Assembly: GCA_034422455.1 (NCBI GenBank)
Contig: DAOUJQ010000012.1
Location: 62,001 to 126,000, forward strand
Length of the DNA stretch: 64,000 nt
Direction of reading: 5' to 3'
Origin: UBA1127 sp034422455
GTDB taxonomy: Bacteria; Chloroflexota; Dehalococcoidia; Lucifugimonadales; UBA1127
Each line of letters opens with the position of its first letter. The first letter of the stretch is position 1. Positions 16,686 to 25,313 of this stretch are shown piece after piece. Made by a program: the position numbers and the translations under genes. The notes beneath the pieces are model-generated. The model did no database searches. It worked only from the letters and a program-made list of their open reading frames with translations, and had not been told where the DNA came from.

Positions 16686-17434
16686 GAGTTGTCTCCTTCC
16701 AGCCCCCGGCACAGAAGCTCGGCGAGGTGCACGGCCCGGGCACGAGCGCCTTCACGCCGCAGCGCGCCGCCCATGTGCATCAGGCAGCTCGCGTCGACGG
16801 CCGTCAGCGCCTCCGCCTCCGTGGCTTCCACGTTGCGCAGCTTCTCCTGCAGGATCGCCGTCGATATGTCCGCGAACTTGACGGCGAACGTGCCCCCGAA
16901 CCCGCAGCACGTCGTGGAGTCCTTCATCTCGCGGAGCTCCAGCCCCTCGACGTTGGAGAGCAACGCCCGCGGCTGTCGCGCGATGCCCAGGTCGCGCAGC
17001 CCGTGGCAGCAGTCGTGGTACGTTGCCCGCACCGCCGACGGCAGCCGCGCGCCGATGTCCTCGACGCCCAGCACGTCCACGATGTATTGCGAGAGCTCGT
17101 AGGTGCGGGCTTGGAGGGAGGTGATCTCATCCGCCAACTCCGGGTAGCCGCGCAGCAGGTCGCCATAGTGCGCGTGGACCGTCGCGACGCACGACCCGGA
17201 GGGTGCCACGATGGCCTCGCTGTCGCGGAAGACCTCCAGGAAGCGCCGCGCCGCGGCCGTCGCGTGGGAGCGGTAGCCGCCGTTGAGCGCGACCTGCCCG
17301 CAGCAGGTCTGGTCGGCGGGGAAGTCAACCTCGACGCCAAGGTGGTGGAGCAGCTTGACCGTGGCCTCGCCGACCTCCGGGTAGAACTGGTCCACAAGGC
17401 ACGTGACGAACAGGGACGCTCTCTTCTGGGCCAT
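16682..17434 (-). CDS. lutA: Lactate utilization protein A (cysteine-rich CCG domain)
   Basis: 250 aa. Two CCG (DUF3400-type heterodisulfide-reductase-like) domains: ADQTCCGQVALNGGY near residue 43 and DSTTCCGFGGTFAVKF near 185, with SGSCVATVHAHYG and TYHDCCHGLRDLG between them, and ASCLMHMGGAL close to the end. These hold an unusual 4Fe-4S cluster in the related HdrB/GlpC proteins. First gene of the operon. No FCD/GntR-type regulator (LutR) is visible nearby. Confidence 0.94.
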   Translation of the reverse strand: MAQKRASLFVTCLVDQFYPEVGEATVKLLHHLGVEVDFPADQTCCGQVALNGGYRSHATAAARRFLEVFRDSEAIVAPSGSCVATVHAHYGDLLRGYPELADEITSLQARTYELSQYIVDVLGVEDIGARLPSAVRATYHDCCHGLRDLGIARQPRALLSNVEGLELREMKDSTTCCGFGGTFAVKFADISTAILQEKLRNVEATEAEALTAVDASCLMHMGGALRREGARARAVHLAELLCRGLEGDNS

Positions 17435-17509
17435 GACGCTCCCGCTGCTGAGGGTTGTCGTACGGTAGCAGGGGCGGGTTGCTGTAGCAAGGGGAGCCGT
17501 GACGAGCGG

Positions 17510-17995
17510 TCAGTCACGCCGGGGCCGTAGCAACAGGTACAGGGAGAGGGCCCGCAGGTCACGTCTCGGCGCGGCGTTGAATTGGGAAATGGCGTCCGCC
17601 GCGTCCTCCACTGCTTGGGCTGCCTCTTCCACGCTGAAATCTGTGGTTGGGTCGTAGTCGGCCCTGACCCGCTTCCCTTGGACTCTTACGAACATTTCTC
17701 CAAAGTGTTTGAGGGGCGAGGAAAAGCGCTCCATGCCGGCATCATTTTGGAAGCGATTCTTTGCGTAAGCGTGGTCCAGGGCTCGATAGACAAGGGTCCA
17801 GGAGTCAATGTCTGAAGTTGCGGCGGAAGGGCCGGCCAGCGTGCGGGCGCACACTGCGCATAACACGTGAAACATAGCGTAATACGCGGAGCTGACAGCT
17901 CGGCGCAAGTCCGCCTGCCTCGGTAGTATTGCTCGTCTTGCTCTCCTCCCCCCTGTCAGCTCCCTGCCCAGACGAATTAGATCTCCGGAATCCAC
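17510..17995 (-). CDS. HEPN/UPF0332-like protein of two-gene module, copy A
   Basis: 161 aa, all-helical. RQADLRRAVSSAYYAMFHVL (about residues 26-45) and KRVRADYDPTTDF (~109-121) match the 'AYYAMFH ... R..ADYD' pattern of UPF0332/HEPN proteins, a family that includes toxin RNases and nucleotide-binding partners. A canonical R-x4-6-H RNase motif is not obvious; the nearest is YRALDHAY. GTG 17995 is chosen over ATG 18025 because copy B also begins with GTG-GAT at the equivalent place. The start lies within the end of the acidic-protein gene (19-base overlap), embedded in its Trp-Ile codons. GC is lower than in the flanking lut genes. Confidence 0.8.
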   Translation of the reverse strand: MDSGDLIRLGRELTGGRRARRAILPRQADLRRAVSSAYYAMFHVLCAVCARTLAGPSAATSDIDSWTLVYRALDHAYAKNRFQNDAGMERFSSPLKHFGEMFVRVQGKRVRADYDPTTDFSVEEAAQAVEDAADAISQFNAAPRRDLRALSLYLLLRPRRD

Positions 17996-18312
17996 TTGCC
18001 TACTCGTGTCTTGACTTCCTTCCACCAGGATTTATGAAAGAACTCCACAATGGGAATGATCGGTACTTCATCTGAGGTCACGTGCTTCCTGATATGCTCA
18101 TTGACTCCCCAGCGAAAGTCCCTGTCCAGCATCACGTCATCCCCATCGTAGAAGATGTAGATGTGGATGATTTCGTCGTCGTCGAAATCGTCAGCGTGCT
18201 CGATCACGTGAATAGGACCGAAGGCATCCTCGCCGTGGTACTCCGACTTGATGTATTCCCACACAGCGGCTTCTATTCTCTCCAGAACGTATTTCGGTGT
18301 CCTGACCCACAT
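17977..18312 (-). CDS. Small acidic protein of two-gene HEPN module, copy A
   Basis: 111 aa, rich in Asp/Glu, no membrane segment. It shares with its paralogue at 39600 the opening TPKYVLERIE, the middle block IHIYIFYDGDD, the FHKSWW near the C-terminus and the terminal W-I. No known family was recognised; in particular the G-S...D-x-D pattern of MNT nucleotidyltransferases (the usual HEPN partners) is absent. ATG 18312 has GGGAG six bases upstream. By gene order, acidity and coupling it could be an antitoxin or regulatory partner of the HEPN protein; that is inference. Confidence 0.75.
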   Translation of the reverse strand: MWVRTPKYVLERIEAAVWEYIKSEYHGEDAFGPIHVIEHADDFDDDEIIHIYIFYDGDDVMLDRDFRWGVNEHIRKHVTSDEVPIIPIVEFFHKSWWKEVKTRVGKWIPEI

Positions 18313-18395
18313 ATTTGGCTCCCGAACGCTGGGTAATGCGTCCTATACCGTAGCAGAAAGGCTGTCATACCGTCCATTTGCACGCCGCCGCTCCG

Positions 18396-18425
18396 TTGGC
18401 ATTGGCAAACGCGGCCCGCTACAAT
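18396..18425 (+). promoter_or_regulatory. Promoter of the oadG-oadB operon
   Basis: TTGGCA (18396-18401), an 18-bp spacer, TACAAT (18420-18425). The predicted start of transcription is about 20 bases before the GTG at 18455, which has AAGGAG upstream. Confidence 0.55.
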
Positions 18426-18454
18426 GGCAAGGCCGCCTGCGCATAAGGAGTCTT

Positions 18455-18835
18455 GTGGACGACCTGATTCGAGGACTGGAGATCGCCGGCACGGGCATCG
18501 GCGTGGTGTTCGCCGCGCTGGTGTCCCTCGCCGTCGTCACGATGTTGCTCGGCAGGGCGCTGCGGTCCGTCGGCGCGGAGCCGCAGGCGGAGGCGGCCGA
18601 GCCGCCCGCCGAGACGGCCGAATCACCGGCGCCGCAGGACGGCGGCCCTGACCGTGCGATGGTTGCCGCGATGACGGCGGCCGTGCAGTTCGTGCGGCGC
18701 GGCTTCCGGTCGAGCGGCGCGGTCGGCGGGCCCCGCACCACGACGGAGGTTGCCGGCGCGTGGCGCATGCAGGGCCGGCAATCGCTCATGTCGTCGCAGG
18801 GCAACCGCGTGCGGCCTCGGGACTCCCGGCGCTGA
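18455..18835 (+). CDS. Sodium-pump decarboxylase gamma-subunit-like protein (OadG family)
   Basis: 126 aa. One N-terminal transmembrane helix (GTGIGVVFAALVSLAVVTMLLG, residues ~10-31, which I read as the OadG pattern), an Ala/Glu/Pro-rich linker with repeats of AEPPAETAE type, and a short basic C-terminus. Gamma subunits anchor the biotin-dependent alpha subunit to the membrane beta subunit. GTG 18455 is preferred because AAGGAG sits 4-5 bases upstream; the longer frame would cross the promoter. It lies 24 bp before oadB. The conserved C-terminal His-rich tail of some OadG proteins is not present. Confidence 0.7.
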   Translation: MDDLIRGLEIAGTGIGVVFAALVSLAVVTMLLGRALRSVGAEPQAEAAEPPAETAESPAPQDGGPDRAMVAAMTAAVQFVRRGFRSSGAVGGPRTTTEVAGAWRMQGRQSLMSSQGNRVRPRDSRR

Positions 18836-18859
18836 CACCCATTCACCTGAAGGAGCGCA

Positions 18860-19981
18860 GTGCTAACCGGCGAAATCCCCTTTGACGGCCAGTTCTTCAG
18901 CGAGCTTCTTGGCTTCTGGAAGAACGGCGTAATGCTGCTCATTGCGCTGGGGTTCATCTTTCTGGCCATCCAGAAGGGGTTTGAGCCGTTGCTGCTCATC
19001 CCCATCGGCGTCGGCATCATGCTGGCCAACGTGCCCTTCGGCGGGCTTGGCGAGGGCGGCGGCCTGCTGGCGCTGCTCAGGGACTACGGCCTGAAGACCG
19101 AGATATTCCCGCTTCTGATGTTCCTCGGCCTTGGCGCGCTGACTGACTTCACGCCGCTCATCCAGCGTCCCACTATGGCGCTCCTGGGCGCGGCGGCGCA
19201 GATCGGGATCTTCGGGACGTTGCTGGGAGCTATCGCGCTTGGGTTTACGGTGCGGGAGGCGGGAGCCATCGGCATCATCGGCGGCGCGGACGGCCCGACG
19301 TCCATCTTTGTGGCTGGACGGCTCGCTGACCATCTGCTGGGGCCCATCGCCCTCTCGGCGTACTCCTACATGGCGATGGTGCCCATTATCCAGCCACCTA
19401 TCATGCGGGCGCTCACGTCCAAGGCGGAGCGCATGGTTGAAATGCCCTACGAACCCCAGCCGGTTCCCAGGCTGTTGAAGCTGCTCTTCCCGCTGACGGT
19501 GCTGTTGCTGGCGATACTCTTCGCGCCGGGTTCCATCCCGCTGATCGGCATGTTCATGTTCGGCAACCTCTTGCGTGAGAGCGGCGTGGTCGAGCGGCTG
19601 TCGTCCACGGCGCAGAACGAGCTGATCAACATCGTGACCATTCTGCTGGGGCTCACAGTGGGCGGGACGATGGTGGCCAACGAGTTCCTGGATGTCGATA
19701 CGCTGCAAGTCTTCGGACTGGGGCTTGTGGCCTTCTCCATCGCGACGGCCGGCGGGGTGGTCTTCGGCAAGATCATGCATCTCGCCTCCGGCCGGAAGAT
19801 CAACCCGCTTCTCGGCGCCGCCGGCGTCTCCGCCGTGCCGATGTCCGCGCGAGTGGTGCACCGCGTGGCCCTGGAGGCCAACCCCAACAACTATCTCGTC
19901 ATGCACGCCATGGGGCCCAACGTCGCGGGAGTCCTGGGGTCCGCCATCGCGGCGGGCATCATCCTGAACATGGTTGGGTAG
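18860..19981 (+). CDS. Sodium-translocating decarboxylase beta subunit (OadB/GcdB/MmdB)
   Basis: 373 aa integral membrane protein with about nine to eleven hydrophobic segments. The beta subunit decarboxylates carboxybiotin and exports Na+. Family blocks: LLLIPIGVGIMLANVP, PLLMFLGLGALTDFTPLI with the functional Asp, GAIGIIGGADGPTSIF (~135-150) with the second key Asp, YSYMAMVPIIQPPIMRALT, and the C-terminal NPLLGAAGVSAVPMSARVV. GTG start with AGGAG six bases upstream. The alpha (carboxyltransferase/biotin) subunits are not in the window, so the substrate (oxaloacetate, methylmalonyl-CoA or glutaconyl-CoA) is open. Confidence 0.93.
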   Translation: MLTGEIPFDGQFFSELLGFWKNGVMLLIALGFIFLAIQKGFEPLLLIPIGVGIMLANVPFGGLGEGGGLLALLRDYGLKTEIFPLLMFLGLGALTDFTPLIQRPTMALLGAAAQIGIFGTLLGAIALGFTVREAGAIGIIGGADGPTSIFVAGRLADHLLGPIALSAYSYMAMVPIIQPPIMRALTSKAERMVEMPYEPQPVPRLLKLLFPLTVLLLAILFAPGSIPLIGMFMFGNLLRESGVVERLSSTAQNELINIVTILLGLTVGGTMVANEFLDVDTLQVFGLGLVAFSIATAGGVVFGKIMHLASGRKINPLLGAAGVSAVPMSARVVHRVALEANPNNYLVMHAMGPNVAGVLGSAIAAGIILNMVG

Positions 19982-20038
19982 GGACTGCGAGGGGCATCCT
20001 TCGACAGGCTTTGGATGAACGGCGGCAGGTGGTGGGCG

Positions 20039-22417
20039 CTACGGCAATAGCAGTCCTACCTCGCGCAGCTCCGGCGAGCCCTCGTTCCAGTACGGAAGCC
20101 CAGGGATGAGCCGTGTGGTCACGAGCTCGAGGATGGCGCCGATCTGTGCGCTCACGTTGCCCATCATCCGGTTCACGTAGACCCGGGCCTGCAGGGGCGA
20201 GAATTCGACGAGGTAGTCGAAGACTTCCCGTGCCGTTGGCGCAGGCAGGAACTTGTTGTTGAGCAGCACCGTCCGCTGCTGCCGGAGGCCGGGGTCTGAG
20301 AAGAGGCCGAGCCACAGGACCAGCCGCCCGCGCGCGTGCTCGCTGGTCTCGGCGCGGCTGCGAAGGTCGGCGACTCGGGTCTGCACGAAGTTCTCGTATC
20401 CGTCCAGCTGCGGGTAGAGCAGCAGGTCCAGGCCCGCAAGCGACTCCAGTGTTCGGAAGAAGACCACCTGGTGCGCATAGGCCTGCGCCTCCCGCAGCGC
20501 GACGATGTCCAGGCTGACCTGGTTGTTGAGGGACGGATTGGTGATGGCCTGCCGGAAGTGGCCCAACTCGTGTGCAATGGTGCTCAGCACGTCCATGGGC
20601 GGCGCGTCATTGCGAATGATGATGCGGGGCGCTCCCCTCCAGAAGGTGTAATACCCAACGAAGCCCTTGGCCTGAGCGCAGCGTGCCAGGTAGAGGTCCC
20701 GCACGCTCTGGGACAGCGTGGGCGCGACGTCCGTGCATTCGGCGTCTACCCATGCCGAGAACTCCTCGCTGTTGAGGATGTTGATCACCACCTCGTCCTC
20801 TTCCAGCGAGTTGCCGTAAAGCGACCGGTAGACGAGGTCGGCGACCGCCACCACGTCTTCTTGCGACTCGGCGGAGCCGCCCAGCGGCTCGACTGCGGAG
20901 CGTATGGCCTCCAGCGCCGCCAGCCGGCTGCGGCGTTCGGCGGGCGTGAGCGCGGCGTTGCCGCGCGGCGGCGCAAAGCCCCGAATCCAGTTTGTGGGAG
21001 CGCTGGCAATCTCGGTCGTCTCGCCGTCGGCGCTGCGGAGTTGCAGCTTGACGCTGTGGGTGCCGGGGGCAAAGGCCGCGGGAATGGGCTCGTCCACGAC
21101 GATGTCCAGCGCGCCGGCTGCAATCCCCGGGCGTTCCCACGTGTGCACAACCTCACCGCTGACCAGCAGCTCGACGGTGTACGGGGTCTCCTGCGCCGAG
21201 GCCCCCTCGTTCCTCATCGCCCAGCTTACGTACGCCTGGGAATTCATGTACGCGGCGCTTGAAGAAGCGGTGCTGCCGGGGTAGCTCGTTATCACGAGAG
21301 GGTTGGCCCAGCCCGACGGCGCATACCCGGCGATGGCTGGCTGGCCTGCCCCCGGAGAGTTTGTGGCGTCAGGGCCTAGCCTCTGCGGGCCGCCCCAGTT
21401 GAACCGCATGGTGAAGACGTTGTCGTCCTCATTTGCCTCGTGGACCAGTCCCGTCGGGTCCAGCTCCAGCCGCAGCGTGTGGTTGCCCGGCGCCAGGTGT
21501 ATCGTGTCCAGCAGCTCGTGCCATGGCGGTGAGACGACGGCTTCTTCGGCGATCAGGCCGTTCTGGTTGAACTTGGTCACTAGGATGTCGTCCACGTAGA
21601 CGTAGACGAGGAAGAAGCGGCCAATGCTGGAAAGGCCGGCGTTCTCATAGGCGATCTGCAGGCCGGGATCCCTGGCCCCGGCAATTGCGGAAATCGATTC
21701 GGGAACGCCAACCAGGTTGATGGAGTCCGTCCACCCTTCCGGCAGGTACGGCTTCAGGTTGGGGAGCCGCTCCGGCGCCACCGTTCCGTTGCCATTGTTG
21801 TTGTTGGAGAGCTCCGGCCAGTCGAAGGTGACGGAGACCGAGTTGCCCGGGGAGTCTAGGGGCTGCAGGTAGCCGGTTGAGTCCACGACAAGCTGCAGCT
21901 CATGTGTCCCCTCGGACAGGTGCGCGCGGAACGGCAGGCCGGTCCAATCGCGCACGGACTGTAGCTCGCCGGCGGCCAGTCCCAGCGCCGCCCAACGCTC
22001 GATGGGCACTCCGTCCACGAGCAGGTCGACGGAGAAGGGACCGTTGGCGTTGTCCGGCCCTCCGTTGGTGACGGCCCAGCTGATGTACATAGTTCCGTCG
22101 GGGCCTATGGGGCCGCTCTCCGTCGCTCCGGGCTCTCCCGAGACGATGAGCGACGCCGACCAGCCCTCAGGCGTTGCGGGCTGCAGCGATACGGCGGTGG
22201 GCGTCGGCGTGCGGAAGACGCCGTTCGGTGAGCCGCTGCCTGGCGCCAGGGGGTCGGTGGTCGGATGTGGCGATGCGGTAGCCAGCGGTGCAAGCGGCGT
22301 AGGCGTGGGAGGAAGGGGCGTGGGGGTAGCTGCTGAACTGGGGGTGCAACTGAGCGTAAGCAGCGTCATTGACACTGCCAAGGCCGCCAGCAACAAAGCT
22401 GACTTTGTCTTGACCAT
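20039..22417 (-). CDS. Lipoprotein with three CARDB-like repeats and a zinc-peptidase-like domain
   Basis: 792 aa. A lipoprotein signal peptide ends in LTLSC (Cys ~24), followed by a Thr/Pro/Ala linker. Three related beta-domains follow (~80-200, ~215-340, ~355-470), each with PEGW/APSGW, a PG, and a segment such as GTHELQLVVDSTG, GNHTLRLELDPTG, GTHSVKLQLRSAD: the CARDB/CARF-adhesion style. The C-terminal ~300 residues carry IAHELGHF (near 615), a zinc-binding HExxH, with no obvious family name. Probably a surface-anchored metallopeptidase or adhesin. It converges with oadB and lies downstream of hppA, about 230 bp away. Catalytic activity is inferred only from HExxH. Confidence 0.75.
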   Translation of the reverse strand: MVKTKSALLLAALAVSMTLLTLSCTPSSAATPTPLPPTPTPLAPLATASPHPTTDPLAPGSGSPNGVFRTPTPTAVSLQPATPEGWSASLIVSGEPGATESGPIGPDGTMYISWAVTNGGPDNANGPFSVDLLVDGVPIERWAALGLAAGELQSVRDWTGLPFRAHLSEGTHELQLVVDSTGYLQPLDSPGNSVSVTFDWPELSNNNNGNGTVAPERLPNLKPYLPEGWTDSINLVGVPESISAIAGARDPGLQIAYENAGLSSIGRFFLVYVYVDDILVTKFNQNGLIAEEAVVSPPWHELLDTIHLAPGNHTLRLELDPTGLVHEANEDDNVFTMRFNWGGPQRLGPDATNSPGAGQPAIAGYAPSGWANPLVITSYPGSTASSSAAYMNSQAYVSWAMRNEGASAQETPYTVELLVSGEVVHTWERPGIAAGALDIVVDEPIPAAFAPGTHSVKLQLRSADGETTEIASAPTNWIRGFAPPRGNAALTPAERRSRLAALEAIRSAVEPLGGSAESQEDVVAVADLVYRSLYGNSLEEDEVVINILNSEEFSAWVDAECTDVAPTLSQSVRDLYLARCAQAKGFVGYYTFWRGAPRIIIRNDAPPMDVLSTIAHELGHFRQAITNPSLNNQVSLDIVALREAQAYAHQVVFFRTLESLAGLDLLLYPQLDGYENFVQTRVADLRSRAETSEHARGRLVLWLGLFSDPGLRQQRTVLLNNKFLPAPTAREVFDYLVEFSPLQARVYVNRMMGNVSAQIGAILELVTTRLIPGLPYWNEGSPELREVGLLLP

Positions 22418-22647
22418 AGATGGCCTGCCTGCTATCTACAGCGGAAGGGACGACTGAGATTGGGAACGGTGCTCTCAGTGTACCATGCCGCTAACTGTGG
22501 AACGCTATCCGTTCCATTGCTCCCGATGGTCTCGCACACGCGTGCGGACCACGCTTCAAACAATATCTTGGCCGCGCTGCTTCTGCTTGTCAAGTTCTAA
22601 GAAAAGTTTCATCCCGCAACCAGCGCGGCGCGTCCGCCTCTTTGCGC

Positions 22648-24702
22648 CTAAACGAACTGCGGAGCAAATACCAGCGCAACGATGGACATCAGCTTGAGCA
22701 GGATGTTCAAAGACGGCCCCGACGTGTCCTTGAACGGGTCGCCGACCGTGTCGCCTACGACCGCGGCTTTGTGGGGCTCTCCGCCCTTGCCCTCGTGGGC
22801 GCCGGCCTCGATGTACTTCTTCGCGTTGTCCCAGGCGCCGCCGCTGTTCGCCATGGTGATGGCGAGCAGGGATCCTGCAGCGATGGCCCCGATGAGCAGG
22901 CCGCCCACCGCCTCCTTGCCGAGAAATGGCGTGATCCCGACGGCAATGGGCACGACAACCGCAAGCAGGCCGGGGATGATCATCTCCCGCAACGCCCCGC
23001 GCGTGCTGATGTCTACGCAGCGGGCGTACTCTGCGCGCACGCCCTCCTTGCCTTCCCGCAGCCCTGGAATTTCAGCGAACTGCCGTCGCACCTCTTCGAC
23101 CATATCTTGTGCGGCGCGGCCCACTGCCTCCATGGTGAGAGCGCTGAATACAAAGGGCATCAGGGCGCCAATGAGAAGGCCCACAAGCGTGGAAACTTCC
23201 AACAGGTCTATGGCCTCGAGGCCGACGACATTGGCGTAGGCGGCCATGAGGGCGAGGGCCGTGAGGACGGCGGAGCCAATGGCGAAACCCTTGCCGGTCG
23301 CGGCGGTGGTGTTGCCCAGGGAGTCCAGCGCGTCCGTGCGTTCCCGGACATCCGGGTCCAGGTGGGCCTGCTCTGCAATTGCGCCTGCATTGTCGGCCAC
23401 AGGGCCGTAGGCGTCGGTAGCCAGCGTGATCCCGAGCGTGGAGAGCATGCCGACGGCGGCGATGGCGATACCGTAAAGTCCCGCCAGCTCATGGGCGCCG
23501 ATGACGGCAGCGGCAATGATGATGATTGGAATGACCGTGCTCAGCATCCCTGTCGCAAAGCCGCTGATGATGACCGTTGCCGGGCCGGTGATGGAGCGTC
23601 CGGCGATGCCGCGGGTCGGCCTGTATTCATAGCTGGTGTAGTATTCAGTGCTGACGCCGATGATGACTCCGGCGCCAAGCCCGACGGCTACCGCCCCCCA
23701 CAGCTGCCAGACCTTGTCGATTCCCAGGCCGGCCTGGGTCTCTATCACCCAGTACATGACTCCAAACGAGCCCGCAAGGGCAAGGAGGCCGGCGGCAAAG
23801 ATTCCCCGCCGCAGGGACCAGAGCAGGTTTCCGATGCTGGTGGTCTCGCCCGTGCGCACCAGGAAGGTGCCAATGATGGATGCTGCGATGCCGACGGCGG
23901 CAATGACGAACGGGAGCACGAACAGCGGCGCATCGTGCGCGTCCGTGCCCGGCACGCCGAGAAACGCGGCGCCCGTGGCGGCGAGGGCGAGGCAGGCGAT
24001 GATGGACCCGACGTAGGACTCGAAAAGGTCGGCTCCCATGCCCGCCACGTCACCGACGTTGTCGCCGACGTTGTCGGCTATCACGGCCGCGTTGCGTGGG
24101 TCGTCCTCCGGGATGCCAGCCTCCACCTTGCCCGCAAGGTCGCCTCCCACGTCGGCGGCCTTGGTGTAAATGCCCCCGCCCACGCGCGCGAAGAGCGCAA
24201 TGCTGGATGCGCCAAAGCTGAACCCTGCGACAATGTTCGGGTCCTGAAAGACCATCCAGAGGATCACCGCGCCCAGCAGCCCGATGCCGACCACGGTGAC
24301 ACCCATGACGCCGCCGCTTGAAAAGGCGACTTGCAGCGCACGGTTCAGGCTGGTGCGCGCGGCAGAGGCGGTTCGCATGTTGGCCTTGACTGCGATGCGC
24401 ATGCCGGCGAACCCCGCCAGCGCCGAGGCAATGGCCCCCACAAGGTAGGCGATGGCCGTCTTCGCGTCCTGCCCCTCGCCGTAATATCCAAGCGCAAGCA
24501 GTACGACGAAAACGAGTAAGACGAATCCCGCCAGCACCGTGTACTCACGCTTGAGAAAGGCGTTGGCGCCTTCCTGGATGGCTGCGCCGATCTCCTTCAT
24601 GCGATCGGTTCCCTCGTCTGCAGCAAGTACGCGCGTAGCCAGGAACGCAGCAAAAGCAAGAGCTGCAACGCCGGCCGCAATTGCGACTATCAGGCCGTCC
24701 AA
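22648..24702 (-). CDS. hppA: Membrane-bound ion-translocating pyrophosphatase
   Basis: 684 aa, ~16 transmembrane helices. Couples hydrolysis of pyrophosphate to H+ or Na+ export. Substrate site: GGGIYTKAADVGGDLAGK and DDPRNAAVIADNVGDNVGD (~residues 170-210), TDAYGPVADNAGAIAE (~430), NSGGAWDNAKKYIE and VGDTVGDPFKDTSGPS (~610-660). The segment GNTTAATGKGFAIGSA has Ala rather than Lys at the position that divides the families, so by established rules it is the K+-dependent type. H+ versus Na+ cannot be decided by eye. Start: a strong GGAGGTGA sits six bases before TTG 24702, whereas the GTG at 24711 lies inside that site, so TTG is preferred. Confidence 0.95.
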   Translation of the reverse strand: MDGLIVAIAAGVAALAFAAFLATRVLAADEGTDRMKEIGAAIQEGANAFLKREYTVLAGFVLLVFVVLLALGYYGEGQDAKTAIAYLVGAIASALAGFAGMRIAVKANMRTASAARTSLNRALQVAFSSGGVMGVTVVGIGLLGAVILWMVFQDPNIVAGFSFGASSIALFARVGGGIYTKAADVGGDLAGKVEAGIPEDDPRNAAVIADNVGDNVGDVAGMGADLFESYVGSIIACLALAATGAAFLGVPGTDAHDAPLFVLPFVIAAVGIAASIIGTFLVRTGETTSIGNLLWSLRRGIFAAGLLALAGSFGVMYWVIETQAGLGIDKVWQLWGAVAVGLGAGVIIGVSTEYYTSYEYRPTRGIAGRSITGPATVIISGFATGMLSTVIPIIIIAAAVIGAHELAGLYGIAIAAVGMLSTLGITLATDAYGPVADNAGAIAEQAHLDPDVRERTDALDSLGNTTAATGKGFAIGSAVLTALALMAAYANVVGLEAIDLLEVSTLVGLLIGALMPFVFSALTMEAVGRAAQDMVEEVRRQFAEIPGLREGKEGVRAEYARCVDISTRGALREMIIPGLLAVVVPIAVGITPFLGKEAVGGLLIGAIAAGSLLAITMANSGGAWDNAKKYIEAGAHEGKGGEPHKAAVVGDTVGDPFKDTSGPSLNILLKLMSIVALVFAPQFV

Positions 24703-24869
24703 GGAAGTCACCTCCGTATCCTATTTGGAGCCCCGCCCCAAGCAATTGCGAAAAGTATCACGAATTTCGTCGCGGGTCAAGGAAAGTGAGGCCGTTTCGG
24801 GACTGGGTCGCTATACTGCACGAAACCGAGGCGCACTGGCGCCGGACGTCCACTGCAAGGAGGCACGCC

Positions 24870-25223
24870 ATGCACGTCACGCGCATCTACACAGGCGATG
24901 ACGGCAAGTCCCATTTCGAGGAGGTCGAGCTGGACTTCCAGCCAAGAGGGGACGGCCAATCGGAGGCAACCAGCCCGTCCGAGGCAAAGCACGCTTTCTT
25001 CACACGCCAATCAGCCGGCTACGTGCTCGGCTGGCACTGCGCGCCGGGCCGCCAGTACGTCGTCACGCTGGACGGCGAGGGCGAGATCGAGGTCGGCGAC
25101 GGCTCCACCAAGCGCTTTCGCCCCGGCGACGTCCTGTTGGCGGAGGACCTCACCGGCGAGGGCCACGTCACCCGCGTCATCGGCAACAAACCCCGCACGA
25201 TGCTCTGGATCCCGCTGGAGTGA
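24870..25223 (+). CDS. Single-domain cupin protein, 117 aa
   Basis: A small beta-barrel cupin. GWHCAPGRQYVVTLDGEGEIEV (~residues 50-71, cupin motif 1 in a degenerate form with one His) and FRPGDVLLAEDLTGEGHVTRV (~81-101, motif 2) are seen. The N-terminus (MHVTRIYTGDDGKSHFEE) resembles that of the minus-strand cupin 354 bp further on (MAMYRVYPDENGESHIEP), so the two are diverged paralogues. AAGGAGG lies just upstream. Substrate unknown. Confidence 0.8.
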   Translation: MHVTRIYTGDDGKSHFEEVELDFQPRGDGQSEATSPSEAKHAFFTRQSAGYVLGWHCAPGRQYVVTLDGEGEIEVGDGSTKRFRPGDVLLAEDLTGEGHVTRVIGNKPRTMLWIPLE

Positions 25224-25248
25224 AATTGTTGCCTATTGCAAGCATTAT

Positions 25249-25277
25249 TTGACAGATGTTGTATATAAGAATAGTAT
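25249..25277 (+). promoter_or_regulatory. Consensus promoter upstream of small coiled-coil gene
   Basis: A perfect TTGACA (25249-25254), a 17-bp spacer, and TAGTAT (25272-25277), in an unusually AT-rich patch of about 90 bp. Predicted transcript leader is about 30 bases, with AGGAGA before ATG 25314. Confidence 0.7.
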
Positions 25278-25313
25278 TAACGCAGCCAGTAATACTGTCA
25301 TTTTAGGAGAAGC

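Noticed and set aside
14580..17102. 840-aa plus-strand frame over the lut genes
   Set aside because: Antisense to lutC, lutB and lutA, low-complexity Arg/Ala/Ser composition, no motif.
22642..24321. 559-aa plus-strand frame over hppA
   Set aside because: Shadow of the pyrophosphatase gene; composition typical of antisense GC-rich frames.
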